Notes under the pieces: generated by a model | Database searches by the model: none | Seen by the model: only the letters and a program-made list of their open reading frames with translations | What the model was told of the DNA's origin: nothing | Assembly: GCF_025362475.1 (NCBI RefSeq) | Contig: NZ_JANYGH010000038.1 | Coordinates: 1 to 64,000 of the forward strand | DNA: 64,000 nucleotides | DNA from: Mucilaginibacter sp. | GTDB lineage: Bacteria; Bacteroidota; Bacteroidia; Sphingobacteriales; Sphingobacteriaceae | Direction of reading: 5' to 3' | Shown here: positions 24,240 through 33,537 of the stretch, piece by piece | Position numbering within the stretch: position 1 is the first letter of the stretch | Layout of the letters: each line of letters starts with the position of its first letter | Translations under genes and position numbers: made by a program

Positions 24240-25028
24240 TTATAGTTCAATAAGTTGCTTTTGTTTAAGGCGGTTAAGATAAATATCAATTTCCGAATCG
24301 CCCATACCATAAATTTTTTCTGTAGACCAAAAGGCCTGGTATATTTCAATTTTGGTTTTGATGCCGCTGTTATAAATATCCAATAGCTTTTGTTCAATGT
24401 AATTCAGACCCTCTGCATTGGTTCGCAACCTTTTTATATGGGCTTGCAGGGCAGGCTTAAGCAGGTGCAATATTCCCCAAAACGAGTTTTCATCAAGCCA
24501 TAGCTGCAGATCATCAGCACTGCTGTTTACATACAATGGCCAGGCCTCGGCGGCAAGTTCAAATTCCCATTCACTTAGCTGCTCCCTGCTGTCATAAAGG
24601 TCTTCCAGCTGATCGCCGTTTAACTCACCCATCCCCCTAAAATCATCTATTCCCGGATAACATGCCGGGCAAATAAGGTATACCGCCGGCAATGACATAT
24701 TGGTTTGCTGATTTAACATTTGCATCACCCCCAATAGATTTACCTGGCAATGCAGGTCGAACTCAAACCAGAGGTTAATCTCCTCATAAGATCCGTTCAA
24801 CTTGCCCAGTTCTTCAATCATTTTATGCTGATAATCTTCAACAGGCTCATTAAATGTTTTACTGATCCATTCGGAGCGCGCTGTCCAGAAACTTGCCGAT
24901 GAAATATTTTCCTGCAATGGCCCCTCGGATAATACTTCGCGCCAAACCATTACATCGCCATCAAGTCCGGTTTGATTGAAACCGTATAATGTAGAATCGC
25001 CATTAAGGATATGTAGAATACTGCTCAT
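24240..25028 (-). CDS. DUF1835 domain-containing protein
   Basis: 262 aa, cytoplasmic. The start SSILHILNGDSTLYGFNQTGLDGDVMVWREVLSEGPL is the DUF1835 signature (N-G-D-x-T, then D-x-x-x-W-R-D/E-x-L-x-E-G-P). The C-terminal third is helical and ends DSEIDIYLNRLKQKQLIEL, like the winged-helix DUF3658-type tail. The family has no confirmed function. It is transcribed with the SDR gene. Confidence 0.88.
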   Translation of the reverse strand: MSSILHILNGDSTLYGFNQTGLDGDVMVWREVLSEGPLQENISSASFWTARSEWISKTFNEPVEDYQHKMIEELGKLNGSYEEINLWFEFDLHCQVNLLGVMQMLNQQTNMSLPAVYLICPACYPGIDDFRGMGELNGDQLEDLYDSREQLSEWEFELAAEAWPLYVNSSADDLQLWLDENSFWGILHLLKPALQAHIKRLRTNAEGLNYIEQKLLDIYNSGIKTKIEIYQAFWSTEKIYGMGDSEIDIYLNRLKQKQLIEL

Positions 25029-25133
25029 AGATGCCTTATTTTATTACAAAGCAACGTGTTTTATGATAGTTTGGGTATGGGTTTGTAAAATAAAAGTGTG
25101 CCTGTTCTGAATCTTTCTCTGTTGATGGGTTTA

Positions 25134-26198
25134 TTACCATCCCTTCAGCTTTTTTAAATAGGCTGTTAATTCACCGGCAATAAGCTGGTGTTCGTCAAGA
25201 TCGGGATGGGTACCGCAGCCGTTATAATACCTGCGAGAGAAAAAGTATTTATATACCTTTTTATCGCCGTTGGCATTCGCATAGGCTGTAATTGCTTTAA
25301 TATAACGTTGCAGGGCATCTGTTAGCTTGCCATCTGCCATTGGGCTGGTTAGGCAAACAATATCGGCCCTGGGGTACCTTTGCCTTATAGTACCAATAAA
25401 TTGAAGGTAGGCGCCACAATACAAGGCCGAGTCCTGTACGCCATCGTTTTGCCCCAGGCAAATAGTAACCAAATCTGGCTGATAGCGCTTAAAATCCCAT
25501 GCTAAGGAATCATTACGGAGGTATACTTTATCAAATACCTGTGGCATGACTACGTTCATATTGCAACAGCTATGTACAAGGCCAATACCGGCTACCGAGG
25601 TAAGCTGCCAGTCGGCGTTTAAATTACGCGATGTGGTTGGCCCATAGCTCATATAGGCGTTGTGTTGATCGTACCACTCGCCTTTATCGCAAGGTACTAG
25701 CGATTGATCCATGCCTGCACCACTGGTGATAGAATCGCCGATGTACTCTATTTTATGCTTTGCCTTTGATGTTGCTAACAGCTTGTTGCAGCGGATGCCA
25801 AGGAAATCAATAAACCCGATCATTGATTCGGTGTCTTTACAGATCAACACAGTGTGGATACCTTCATCCAATCCATCGGCTATAGTGATCACATTGGTTT
25901 TACCTGTGGTTTGTATACGATAAGGGTTTTTGTTATCAACGGCAATCTCCAGGTAGTTATGGCTTTTGCCATACATCTCCTGATCGTTGATAAGTAACTG
26001 GCATTTACGGCCTCTAAAGCGCACCTTGATATATACACCAGGCGACCACATTCTTGGCCTTAATGGGTTTGACAGATCAACCCTGCCAACATACTGAATG
26101 AGGGGGTTATCGGCCCGGTACAGCGTGAGGGAATCGGCCGGCGACGCCTGCGCGCTTATTGACAATATAATAAGGAATAAAGCTGTTAAATATTTCAT
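25134..26198 (-). CDS. Secreted CE2-type SGNH esterase
   Basis: 354 aa with a signal peptide (KYLTALFLIILSISAQA). An N-terminal beta-sandwich (about 20-145) is followed by an SGNH hydrolase domain with the block I motif YIGDSITSGAG (catalytic Ser), block III LGQNDG and block V HPDLDEH (Asp/His). This two-domain layout is that of carbohydrate esterase family 2, which removes acetyl groups from xylan or similar glycans. Alone on the minus strand. Confidence 0.88.
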   Translation of the reverse strand: MKYLTALFLIILSISAQASPADSLTLYRADNPLIQYVGRVDLSNPLRPRMWSPGVYIKVRFRGRKCQLLINDQEMYGKSHNYLEIAVDNKNPYRIQTTGKTNVITIADGLDEGIHTVLICKDTESMIGFIDFLGIRCNKLLATSKAKHKIEYIGDSITSGAGMDQSLVPCDKGEWYDQHNAYMSYGPTTSRNLNADWQLTSVAGIGLVHSCCNMNVVMPQVFDKVYLRNDSLAWDFKRYQPDLVTICLGQNDGVQDSALYCGAYLQFIGTIRQRYPRADIVCLTSPMADGKLTDALQRYIKAITAYANANGDKKVYKYFFSRRYYNGCGTHPDLDEHQLIAGELTAYLKKLKGW

Positions 26199-26331
26199 GC
26201 TCGGTAATATGCAATGGGGTATGGTAAAAATAGCTATTTACCGGGTATGCCATTAATACTTTTATAGCGTTTAATGAGCCCCAATTAAATAACAGGATGT
26301 TCCGCCGAATTGCTCAGTATTGGCCAATAAC

Positions 26332-26370
26332 AAAGCAGGCCGCTTCATTACTGAAACAGCCTGCGCCTGC
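26332..26370 (-). terminator. Possible terminator after the DUF6515 gene
   Basis: On the minus strand GCAGGC and GCCTGC pair (26365-26370 with 26335-26340) around a 24-base partly paired loop, followed by TTTG TTAT. Weaker than the others in the window. Confidence 0.5.
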
Positions 26371-26394
26371 ATAAAAAAAATTGAATTGAATTTA

Positions 26395-27492
26395 TTATTG
26401 TTGATCCGGCTCGTCAGATGGTGTACCTACAATTTTGTAAACGGTATCACCATTATTATTTTTACTTTCCTGATAGTAGAAGCCATCGGGAGAAACAAAC
26501 AGCTTTTCGCCATTGATCTTTATTTTTCTGCAATCATCAGGTAACTGGTTAACAATATCACCTATTTGCGGGCCTTGTTGAACATCACCATTGCCGCCAT
26601 TATCGGTATTTAACTCGCCATCTTTACCTGCAATTACATAAACCTGTGTACCATCATCCTTGGTATATGGTTGATAGTATACACCGTTTGATTCATAATA
26701 CTGCTCGCCATTAATGCTGATAGACTTGGCATCTGATGGCAGGTTTTTAACTTCGGCACCTATAGGTGGTTCAACAACAGTATATTGATCATTATATTGA
26801 CGGTAGTATAAACCATCGCTATAGTAATATTGATAATCGCCGTACCAGAATGGATAATAGCCGAAAGGCAAAAATCCTATGCTGAAACCAATACGTGGAT
26901 AATAGTATGAGTTATAATAGTTGTGATATGGGTAGTATCCATGGCTTCCAAAATATCCACCACGGCCGCCGTACCGGTAACCATTTGCATAAACCCTGTT
27001 GCCGTATCCGTTAGCGCCATTGTAGTAAGAACCACGGCCGCCATTATAAGCGCGCCTGTCAACACTGTTATAGCTACGGGTACCGCTGTAAACGCGTTGT
27101 CCGCCCCCGTTTATGCTACTGCGTTGAGGAGCTACAGCTACGCTATTTGTCCTGTTGCCATAGCCACGCTGAGGGGCTACATTTACATTACCACGGGTTA
27201 CATTACCATTGCCGCTAAAGCCACGGGATACCGGGGCTATAGCTGACCGCTGACCACTGCCGCCGCCACCATTAAATGAAGGACGGGCAACACCTACGTT
27301 GCCGCCACCTGAAGAACGGGAAACGCCAACACTTCCGCCGCCACCGCCGCCAGATCTTGAACCGCCGCCACCTCCGCTGCTGCTTCCGCCACCACCGCCG
27401 CCTCTATGCTGTGCATTTGCTGTAAAAGCTAAAGGCAAGCTCAACAGGCCTGCTATAGCGAATGAAAATAAATTTTTATATGTCCTTTTCAT
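26395..27492 (-). CDS. Secreted Gly-rich DUF6515-type protein
   Basis: 365 aa. A signal peptide (residues about 1-27, ending FTANA) precedes a low-complexity stretch of about 130 residues dominated by Gly, Ser, Arg and Asn. It is followed by a Tyr-rich segment (GYYPFWYGDYQYYYSDGLYY). Three repeats of the form L-P-x-D-x-K-x-I-x-I-N-G-E-x-Y/F follow (NLPSDAKSISINGEQYYES, QLPDDCRKIKINGEKLFVS), the DUF6515 pattern. Likely exported to the periplasm or surface; function unknown. The long GC-rich repeat produces spurious ORFs on the opposite strand. Confidence 0.8.
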   Translation of the reverse strand: MKRTYKNLFSFAIAGLLSLPLAFTANAQHRGGGGGGSSSGGGGGSRSGGGGGGSVGVSRSSGGGNVGVARPSFNGGGGSGQRSAIAPVSRGFSGNGNVTRGNVNVAPQRGYGNRTNSVAVAPQRSSINGGGQRVYSGTRSYNSVDRRAYNGGRGSYYNGANGYGNRVYANGYRYGGRGGYFGSHGYYPYHNYYNSYYYPRIGFSIGFLPFGYYPFWYGDYQYYYSDGLYYRQYNDQYTVVEPPIGAEVKNLPSDAKSISINGEQYYESNGVYYQPYTKDDGTQVYVIAGKDGELNTDNGGNGDVQQGPQIGDIVNQLPDDCRKIKINGEKLFVSPDGFYYQESKNNNGDTVYKIVGTPSDEPDQQ

Positions 27493-27675
27493 GATCGAAA
27501 GTTTTTTAACTGTTCAGCAGGTATTTTGCTGATGATATATAAGTATAGACTAAAGAATGTTTAAACGGTTTAATTGATATTTAATAATTATTTACAACAT
27601 AATACAAAAAGCACACCAATATAAATTTCACCTTAACAACAACCCTAAAAAGCCGTTTTTATTACACTGAGCTTA

Positions 27676-28248
27676 TCAATTTAAAGCCTCGGCAATCAGC
27701 AAAAAAGGCTCTTCAAACTGCAGGCTAAAAAAACCGTCACCGGTGGTTTTATAAAGTCCTTGCCCGGTGTTTTGCAAGCCTTTGTATTGCAGTGTATTAG
27801 GTAATGTTAATAACTCAATTTGCTCGCCGGCCGGTTTCCATTTGCTGAAGCCCGATGTAACGGGATAAATTTTTTGCCGGTTGTTAAAAATAACCAGGTT
27901 AATTTTATCAGCATAGGGCAAAAAATCGTCTAATGCCAACTCGTCAGTAATAATGTTCACCGCCGGATAGCTATTAGCCGTAAGGAACTTCAATGCTGTA
28001 ACGGCCAGGCTATCATTTGCCGCCGGTATCAGTTTGATATCCGATTGCTGGATCACCTCATCTCCATAGCTAACTATCCAATCTACCTTGATCCCAAAAC
28101 TGTTTAGCTTTTCGGCAGTATCGGGTATCGTGATCACCGTTGGGCTCCACTCCAGTAGTTGGCCCAGCAGTTCTTCCTCAAAATTATCTATCCCCAGCAC
28201 CAGTAATGCAGGCTCCTGTTTTTCGCGAACAATATGATGGGATGACAT
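27676..28248 (-). CDS. Thiamine pyrophosphokinase-like protein
   Basis: 190 aa, no signal peptide. Parts resemble the TPK fold: KVDWIVSYGDEV is in the place of the usual D-x-I-x-G-D-x-D-S loop, and the C-terminal LQYKGLQNTGQGLYKTTGDGFFSLQFEEPFLLI resembles the vitamin B1 binding domain. The canonical GD-D-S acid cluster is not present as such, so catalytic activity is doubtful; it may be a diverged paralogue. Next to no other thiamine gene. Confidence 0.5.
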   Translation of the reverse strand: MSSHHIVREKQEPALLVLGIDNFEEELLGQLLEWSPTVITIPDTAEKLNSFGIKVDWIVSYGDEVIQQSDIKLIPAANDSLAVTALKFLTANSYPAVNIITDELALDDFLPYADKINLVIFNNRQKIYPVTSGFSKWKPAGEQIELLTLPNTLQYKGLQNTGQGLYKTTGDGFFSLQFEEPFLLIAEALN

Positions 28249-28370
28249 TTGATAAAGTTATGGGGAATAAATGAATATTTAATGAAATGAGGTGTATGGA
28301 AAATGTTAAATTATAATATTTAACATTTCAGGTTTTTTATGGAAGGAGAATAAAATTTAAAGTATTTTCT

Positions 28371-28416
28371 TTTCTCAATCGTCTTAATAAGCATAACGCG
28401 TAAGATGATTGAGAAA
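28371..28416. promoter_or_regulatory. 16-base inverted repeat upstream of the Tet(X)-like gene
   Basis: TTTCTCAATCGTCTTA (28371-28386) and TAAGATGATTGAGAAA (28401-28416) pair with one mismatch around a 14-base loop, and the repeat ends 15 bases before the ATG. The position fits an operator or a 5'-UTR hairpin. No T run follows, so it is not a plain terminator. No adjacent regulator gene is visible. Confidence 0.65.
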
Positions 28417-28431
28417 ACTAATATTTAAAAT

Positions 28432-29589
28432 ATGTTAATTGAAAACAAAAAAATATCAATTGTTGGTGGTGGCCCCGGCGGATTAACACTTGCTCGGCTT
28501 TTACAAATGAACGGTGCAGATGTGAAAGTATATGAAAGAGACTTAAATAAGCATGTACGGGTGCAGGGTGGTGCTCTTGACCTTCACGAGGAATCTGGAT
28601 TAGCAGCTTTAAAGAAAGCGGGATTAATGGAGGCTTTTAAAGCCAATTACAGACCAGGAGCAGACAAAATCCGCATCGTAGATAATAAGGCAAATATTGT
28701 GTTTGATCAACACGTATATGAAACAGTTGAAGCATTCGGAAATGAATGGTTTAGACCGGAAATTGACCGGGGCCCGTTAAGGGATATTTTATTAGCATCA
28801 TTAAAACCGGGCACTGTTGTTTGGGACAGCCATATTGTATCACTTGAGCCGGTTAACGATTCCTGGAAGCTTGAGTTTCAAAATGGAAAATCAGCTATGG
28901 CAGATATTGTAATTGCTGCAGACGGCGCTAATTCTAAAATTCGTTCATACATAACTGCCGTAAAACCTTTTTATGTAGGTATCACAATGGTAGAGGGATT
29001 TGTAAGCGATTCGGAAAAAATAACGCCGAAAATTCACGAACTGCTTAAGGGCGGGAAAATTTTTGCTTTTGGAAATGAAAAATCTTTAATTGTAAGTTCA
29101 AAAGGCGATGGTAGCCTGGGATTTGCTACAGGTTGTAAAACGGATGAATTTTGGTTTCGTGAAAGTGGAATAGATTTTAAAGACAATGTAGAAATGCTGA
29201 CCTGGTTTAAAAAGGAATTTTCTGAATGGGGCAGTGTTTGGCTCGAATTGTTTGAAAATGATAAAACAAGTTTTATTGTGAGGCCGCAATATTGTATGCC
29301 CTTAGATCAAAGCTGGGAAACAATACCCAATATAACCATGCTGGGCGATGCCGCCCATTGGATGCCACCTTATGCCGGAGAAGGTGTAAATATGGCAATG
29401 TTGGATGCGTTGGAATTAAGCGAATGTTTAACCAACCCGGCATTTACTGATATGCAAAAGGCTATTGCAAGTTATGAAAAACAAATGTGCGCAAGATTTG
29501 CTGATGTTGGAAGGATAACGCTGGAATCAACCGCATCATTACACTCGGCCAATGCGATAAACAATATGTTGGCAATGTTTGAGCAATAG
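28432..29589 (+). CDS. Tet(X)-like FAD-dependent monooxygenase
   Basis: 385 aa. FAD motifs are complete: IVGGGPGGLTLARLL (residues about 10-24), an Arg in VYERD, and GDAAHWMPPYAGEGVNMAM (about 304-322). Overall layout and many blocks (GGALDLHEESG, ALKKAGL, IVIAADGANSKIRS, MLDALELSE, SYEKQM) follow the Tet(X) flavin monooxygenase family, known from Bacteroidota, some of which inactivate tetracyclines. The middle substrate-binding part is clearly diverged, so resistance cannot be assumed; it may act on another aromatic substrate. A 16-base inverted repeat sits directly upstream. Confidence 0.85.
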   Translation: MLIENKKISIVGGGPGGLTLARLLQMNGADVKVYERDLNKHVRVQGGALDLHEESGLAALKKAGLMEAFKANYRPGADKIRIVDNKANIVFDQHVYETVEAFGNEWFRPEIDRGPLRDILLASLKPGTVVWDSHIVSLEPVNDSWKLEFQNGKSAMADIVIAADGANSKIRSYITAVKPFYVGITMVEGFVSDSEKITPKIHELLKGGKIFAFGNEKSLIVSSKGDGSLGFATGCKTDEFWFRESGIDFKDNVEMLTWFKKEFSEWGSVWLELFENDKTSFIVRPQYCMPLDQSWETIPNITMLGDAAHWMPPYAGEGVNMAMLDALELSECLTNPAFTDMQKAIASYEKQMCARFADVGRITLESTASLHSANAINNMLAMFEQ

Positions 29590-29663
29590 AGAAATATCTC
29601 CCCCGGTTACCATAAAAGCCGGGGGACAAGAATTTGTTAGTTAAAGCCCAATTTTAGATAATC

Positions 29664-30968
29664 TCATTGTAATTGCAGTAATTGATGTTCCAAGAATCGA
29701 AAGCCGGGTCTGGATGAAACATCTGCCGCCATACAAGCATCCCTGATACCGGCGATCTTTATTAAATTTTCATCACTTTTTGCTTCCTTATTAAGGCTAA
29801 GCAGATCATCAAGCAGGCAGCCATAAGCTCTCACTTCAAGCCGCTCAAGTGCTGATGCTATTTTGTTATCTGTTTTATTGTAAAAGGTAGCGGCCCCAAA
29901 ATCGCCAAATAAAGTATTTCCTTCATCATCTATTAAGGTATTATGGGTGTACATATCACCGTGCATAATGCCTCTATCATGTAATTGAACAGCAACTGAG
30001 GCAATGGTACTGGCTATTTTCAGTATTTGCAGAACAGAAAGGGCCATATTTTCCTTAAAAACATCCCTGGTGCAGCTTTGCAGACTGGGGGGTAAACCGA
30101 GGTTATAAAAAAATGAGGGGATCAAACCCATAACTAAACCTTTTTTACCTTCGGGATGGGCTGTTATCTGGCCAATTAGTTTTACCAATCCGTGATGAAC
30201 TCCTGCGGTAATACAGGCATCCATCTCATCTTCCGGCAATCCATCGCTGGTGACTGAGCCTTTAAAGGTTTTTACGGCTACTTCTTCTATTTGGCCCGCC
30301 AGTTGCCTGGTTGCCTTGGATATAATGCCCGATGCGCCTTCTCCAAGCTTATAATTGATCTCTAAATCATGCCAGTTGATCAAAACAAGTGGTTTCACAA
30401 CAGGTTTTTCGCTAAATGGGTTTCCTGAAAACGCAAGCCACGATAGCTTCGGCATATGTAAAAGCCACTCGGGCATACTACTTAGCTGATTGGCCGAGAT
30501 TCGTAAAAGCTCCAGGTTACTACAGCGGCTAAGTTCCTGGGGTAACGTTGTTAACTTATTACCGGCAAGCATTAACTTTTGCATTCTTGTGCAATTACCT
30601 ATGTCGGCGGGTAGTTTTGTAATGTTGTTATTGGTAAGTATCAGCCAGCGCAGATTGGGGTTAAGAGACCTTGCCGGTACAGTTGTTATTTGGTTTGCTT
30701 TAAACCCAACAATATCCAGCAGCGGACAATCGGCTAAAACTTCGGGTAAAATGGTAAATGAATTTTCTGAGCAGAAAAGGGTTCTCAGATTTTTAAGCCG
30801 GCCAAAATCTGCGGGGAATGAGCTAAGGTTATTCCGCGAAAGATCAAGCGTTTCCAGCGTATCTGCCAGTTCAAATATTTCTTCCGGAAAAGAAGAAAGC
30901 CCTTCGGCGAGCGACAACGAAACGGCTCCTTTTAGTTCGCCGTTTTGTAGCTGTAATAATGTTTGCAT
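29664..30968 (-). CDS. Leucine-rich repeat protein kinase
   Basis: 434 aa. Residues about 12-190 carry about seven leucine-rich repeats (pattern L-x-x-L-x-L-x-x-N-x-L-x-x-L-P, such as LETLDLSRNNLSSFP and LRWLILTNNNITKLP). From about 203 there is a protein kinase domain with a Gly loop (LGEGASGIISK), the ATP Lys in VAVKTFKG (about 229), HGDMYTHNTLID as catalytic loop (HGD in place of HRD, about 333) and GDFGAATF as the metal loop (about 352). The core kinase residues are intact. No membrane segment. It is last in an operon with surA and moxR genes. Substrate unknown. Confidence 0.9.
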   Translation of the reverse strand: MQTLLQLQNGELKGAVSLSLAEGLSSFPEEIFELADTLETLDLSRNNLSSFPADFGRLKNLRTLFCSENSFTILPEVLADCPLLDIVGFKANQITTVPARSLNPNLRWLILTNNNITKLPADIGNCTRMQKLMLAGNKLTTLPQELSRCSNLELLRISANQLSSMPEWLLHMPKLSWLAFSGNPFSEKPVVKPLVLINWHDLEINYKLGEGASGIISKATRQLAGQIEEVAVKTFKGSVTSDGLPEDEMDACITAGVHHGLVKLIGQITAHPEGKKGLVMGLIPSFFYNLGLPPSLQSCTRDVFKENMALSVLQILKIASTIASVAVQLHDRGIMHGDMYTHNTLIDDEGNTLFGDFGAATFYNKTDNKIASALERLEVRAYGCLLDDLLSLNKEAKSDENLIKIAGIRDACMAADVSSRPGFRFLEHQLLQLQ

Positions 30969-30981
30969 GGGTAAGGTTCAG

Positions 30982-31944
30982 TTAAAACAACCCCTCAATA
31001 ATGTCAGCAGCCGATAGTCCTTCTGCTTCGGCATGGTAGCTGCGTACAATGCGGTGGGTTAAAATAGGTTTGGCAACGGCCTGTACATCTTCAATATCAG
31101 GTGAATATTTTCCGTTGATAACAGCATGGCATTTGGCGCCCAAAACTAAAAACTGTGATGCGCGCGGACCGGCACCCCAGGTAAGTAAACGGTTGATGTG
31201 TGGTGTGGCAAACTCAGTATTGGGACGGGTTTTTGATACCAGCTTTACGGCGTATTCCATCACGTGATCGGTAACCGGGATGTTGCGCACCAATTGCTGA
31301 AAGTAAGTGATCTGCTCGGCGTTCAGTATTTTTTTAACGTCCACCTTTAATGTGCTTGTGGTGTTTTTAACAACCTGCAATTCCTCTTTAAATGAGGGAT
31401 AATCTAATGCAACGTTAAACATAAACCTGTCAAGCTGTGCCTCGGGCAGCGGATAGGTTCCTTCCTGCTCAATGGGGTTTTGGGTAGCCAGTACAAAAAA
31501 AGGTTTTGCAAGCTTATGTGTTATACCGGCGGCGGTAACCGCTTTTTCCTGCATGGCTTCCAGTAAGGCAGCCTGTGTTTTTGGCGGGGTACGGTTTATT
31601 TCATCGGCCAGGATGATGTTACTGAAAACGGGGCCGGGTATAAATTTAAAATTCCTGTCTTCGCCTAAAATTTCTGAGCCGATGATGTCTGATGGCATCA
31701 GATCGGGTGTAAACTGGATGCGTTTAAAATCCAGGTCGAGTACCTGCGATACGGTTTGCACCAACAAGGTTTTAGCAAGGCCGGGCACGCCTACCAGTAA
31801 ACAATGCCCGTTGCTGAAAATAGATATCAGCACAAATTTTACCACCTCGTCCTGCCCAATGATTACTTTTCCAATTTCGGATCGTATTTGCTGGTAAGCA
31901 AGCTTTAAAGCATCGGCTGCTTCAACATCAGAACGGTGTGGCAT
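30982..31944 (-). CDS. MoxR-family AAA ATPase
   Basis: 320 aa AAA+ ATPase of the MoxR type, chaperones that often help insert metal cofactors or mature partner complexes together with VWA proteins. Walker A is LVGVPGLAKTLLVQ, Walker B is NIILADEINRTPPKTQAALLEAMQE, followed by the sensor region FFVLATQNPIEQEGTYPLPEAQLDRF. The usual partner genes (DUF58, VWA) are absent here; instead it lies 10 bases after the surA-like gene and 13 bases before the LRR kinase gene, all on the minus strand. Confidence 0.95.
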   Translation of the reverse strand: MPHRSDVEAADALKLAYQQIRSEIGKVIIGQDEVVKFVLISIFSNGHCLLVGVPGLAKTLLVQTVSQVLDLDFKRIQFTPDLMPSDIIGSEILGEDRNFKFIPGPVFSNIILADEINRTPPKTQAALLEAMQEKAVTAAGITHKLAKPFFVLATQNPIEQEGTYPLPEAQLDRFMFNVALDYPSFKEELQVVKNTTSTLKVDVKKILNAEQITYFQQLVRNIPVTDHVMEYAVKLVSKTRPNTEFATPHINRLLTWGAGPRASQFLVLGAKCHAVINGKYSPDIEDVQAVAKPILTHRIVRSYHAEAEGLSAADIIEGLF

Positions 31945-31954
31945 AGATTGGGTG

Positions 31955-33397
31955 TTATTTAGTTTGGGCGCTTGTACTTGTTGGTGTTGTTACCCATTTT
32001 TTCAGGATATCGCAGGTTTGGTATTCCTTGTCAATTTTAATAAAAGTTTCCTTGCGGCGTTTATCAAACCATTTGTTTACCGTTTTGCTGTTTTTATCCT
32101 CAAAAGCAAACTCCTTTAATTTAGGAAAATCCTGTGCCAGGTTTGCCTTGTGCGCATCGGTAGCTGATTTCAAATATAAAATTTTGTAACTCTTTTTGCC
32201 ATCGGCGCCGGTAAACAAATCCGGTTTTGAAATGCTGCCAACTTTCATGGTATCAATAGTAAGTGCAACTTTAGGGTCAAGCTTATCGGTAGGGATAAAG
32301 GTTGAGCGGTTTTGCACGTTTTCGGCATTAAGCATCATACCACCATTGAATTTAGTTTCCTTATCATCTGAATAATAGGCTGCAGCAGCCGAAAAGTCGA
32401 ATGTTTTTTTGTTTGCCAGTATCAGCGTATAAATGCTATCAGCTTTGGTTTTAGCTCTATCCAAACTGGCCTGGGTTATAGCAGGCGAGATTAATATATG
32501 CCTTACGTGTACCTGCTCTCCGCGGCGTTCAATAACCTGCAAAAAGTGAAATCCAAAATCGGTTTCAAATACGGGTGATAGTTGCCCTGCTTTAAGTTTA
32601 AAAGCGTTGGCGGTAAACTCTTTTACAAATATGGTACGATCGGCAAAACCAAGGTCGCCACCCTCAACTGCAGATTGTGGATCCTGTGAGTAAAGCCTTG
32701 CTAAAGTGCCGAAGTCTTCTCCTTTTTTAACCCTGGCCAGCAGTTCTTCGGCCTTTTGCTTATATAATTCCTTTTCTTCTTTATTCAATTTGGGCTGAAA
32801 AACTATCTCGCCAATCTCTACCTCTTTATTAAATGATGGTAAACTATCTTTCGGAATGGTATTGAAATAATCTTTAACATCCTGAGGGGTAACATTCAGT
32901 TTTTCGGTAATTTTTGACTGCATTTTTTGAGCAATCATTTGCTCTTTCATGTCGGGGCGTATTTCATCCTTATATTGGATAAGCGAACGGCCTAAAAAGC
33001 CTTCCAGTTTATCCTGGCCTCCGGCACGTTGCATCATTTCGCGCATACGGCGGTCAACACTGGCGTCAATATCATCGTCTTTAACATCAATACTATCAAT
33101 AATAGCTTGCTGGGCCAACAGTTTTTGAGTTAATAATGATTGCAGTATGCGGCATTTCATATCTGGGTTTGGCTGCATGCCCTGTACCAGATATTGGGCG
33201 TATTGTTGTTCAATATCGGATAGTAGTATGGGGCTGTTACCAACAATGGCTGCAATTTTATCCAGCGTTTTGCCTGGTGTTCTTGCTGTGGTAGTAGTAT
33301 CGGCCTTTGCAGTTTTGGCCGAATCTGCTTTTACCTGTGCCCTGGTAACTGATATAATAGAAATAAAACTTAAAACTAATAACCCTAACTTTCTCAT
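31955..33397 (-). CDS. SurA-like periplasmic peptidylprolyl isomerase
   Basis: 480 aa with a signal peptide (RKLGLLVLSFISIISVTRAQ). A SurA N-terminal chaperone domain (about 48-180, beginning DKIAAIVGNSPILLSDIEQQY) is followed by two parvulin domains; the first has EIGEIVFQPK, LYSQDPQSAVEGGDLGF and FGFHFLQVIERRGEQVHVRHIL, the second is more diverged (DFSAAAAYYSDDKETKFNGG). It should fold outer-membrane proteins in the periplasm. First gene of the minus-strand operon with moxR and the LRR kinase. Confidence 0.93.
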   Translation of the reverse strand: MRKLGLLVLSFISIISVTRAQVKADSAKTAKADTTTTARTPGKTLDKIAAIVGNSPILLSDIEQQYAQYLVQGMQPNPDMKCRILQSLLTQKLLAQQAIIDSIDVKDDDIDASVDRRMREMMQRAGGQDKLEGFLGRSLIQYKDEIRPDMKEQMIAQKMQSKITEKLNVTPQDVKDYFNTIPKDSLPSFNKEVEIGEIVFQPKLNKEEKELYKQKAEELLARVKKGEDFGTLARLYSQDPQSAVEGGDLGFADRTIFVKEFTANAFKLKAGQLSPVFETDFGFHFLQVIERRGEQVHVRHILISPAITQASLDRAKTKADSIYTLILANKKTFDFSAAAAYYSDDKETKFNGGMMLNAENVQNRSTFIPTDKLDPKVALTIDTMKVGSISKPDLFTGADGKKSYKILYLKSATDAHKANLAQDFPKLKEFAFEDKNSKTVNKWFDKRRKETFIKIDKEYQTCDILKKWVTTPTSTSAQTK

Positions 33398-33537
33398 GTA
33401 ATGCTTATGTACTAAATAAAACGGATTAAATGCATCCGTTAAAACTTCAAATTTCGGTAAAATTTATTAATTATAGCTGTACAATTAATTTCAATAAAAC
33501 ACAGTTTGCTATAATTGTGCTAATATGGTTATAATGC

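Noticed and set aside
26923..27246. Plus-strand ORF opposite the Gly-rich protein gene
   Set aside because: An antisense frame of a GC-rich low-complexity gene.
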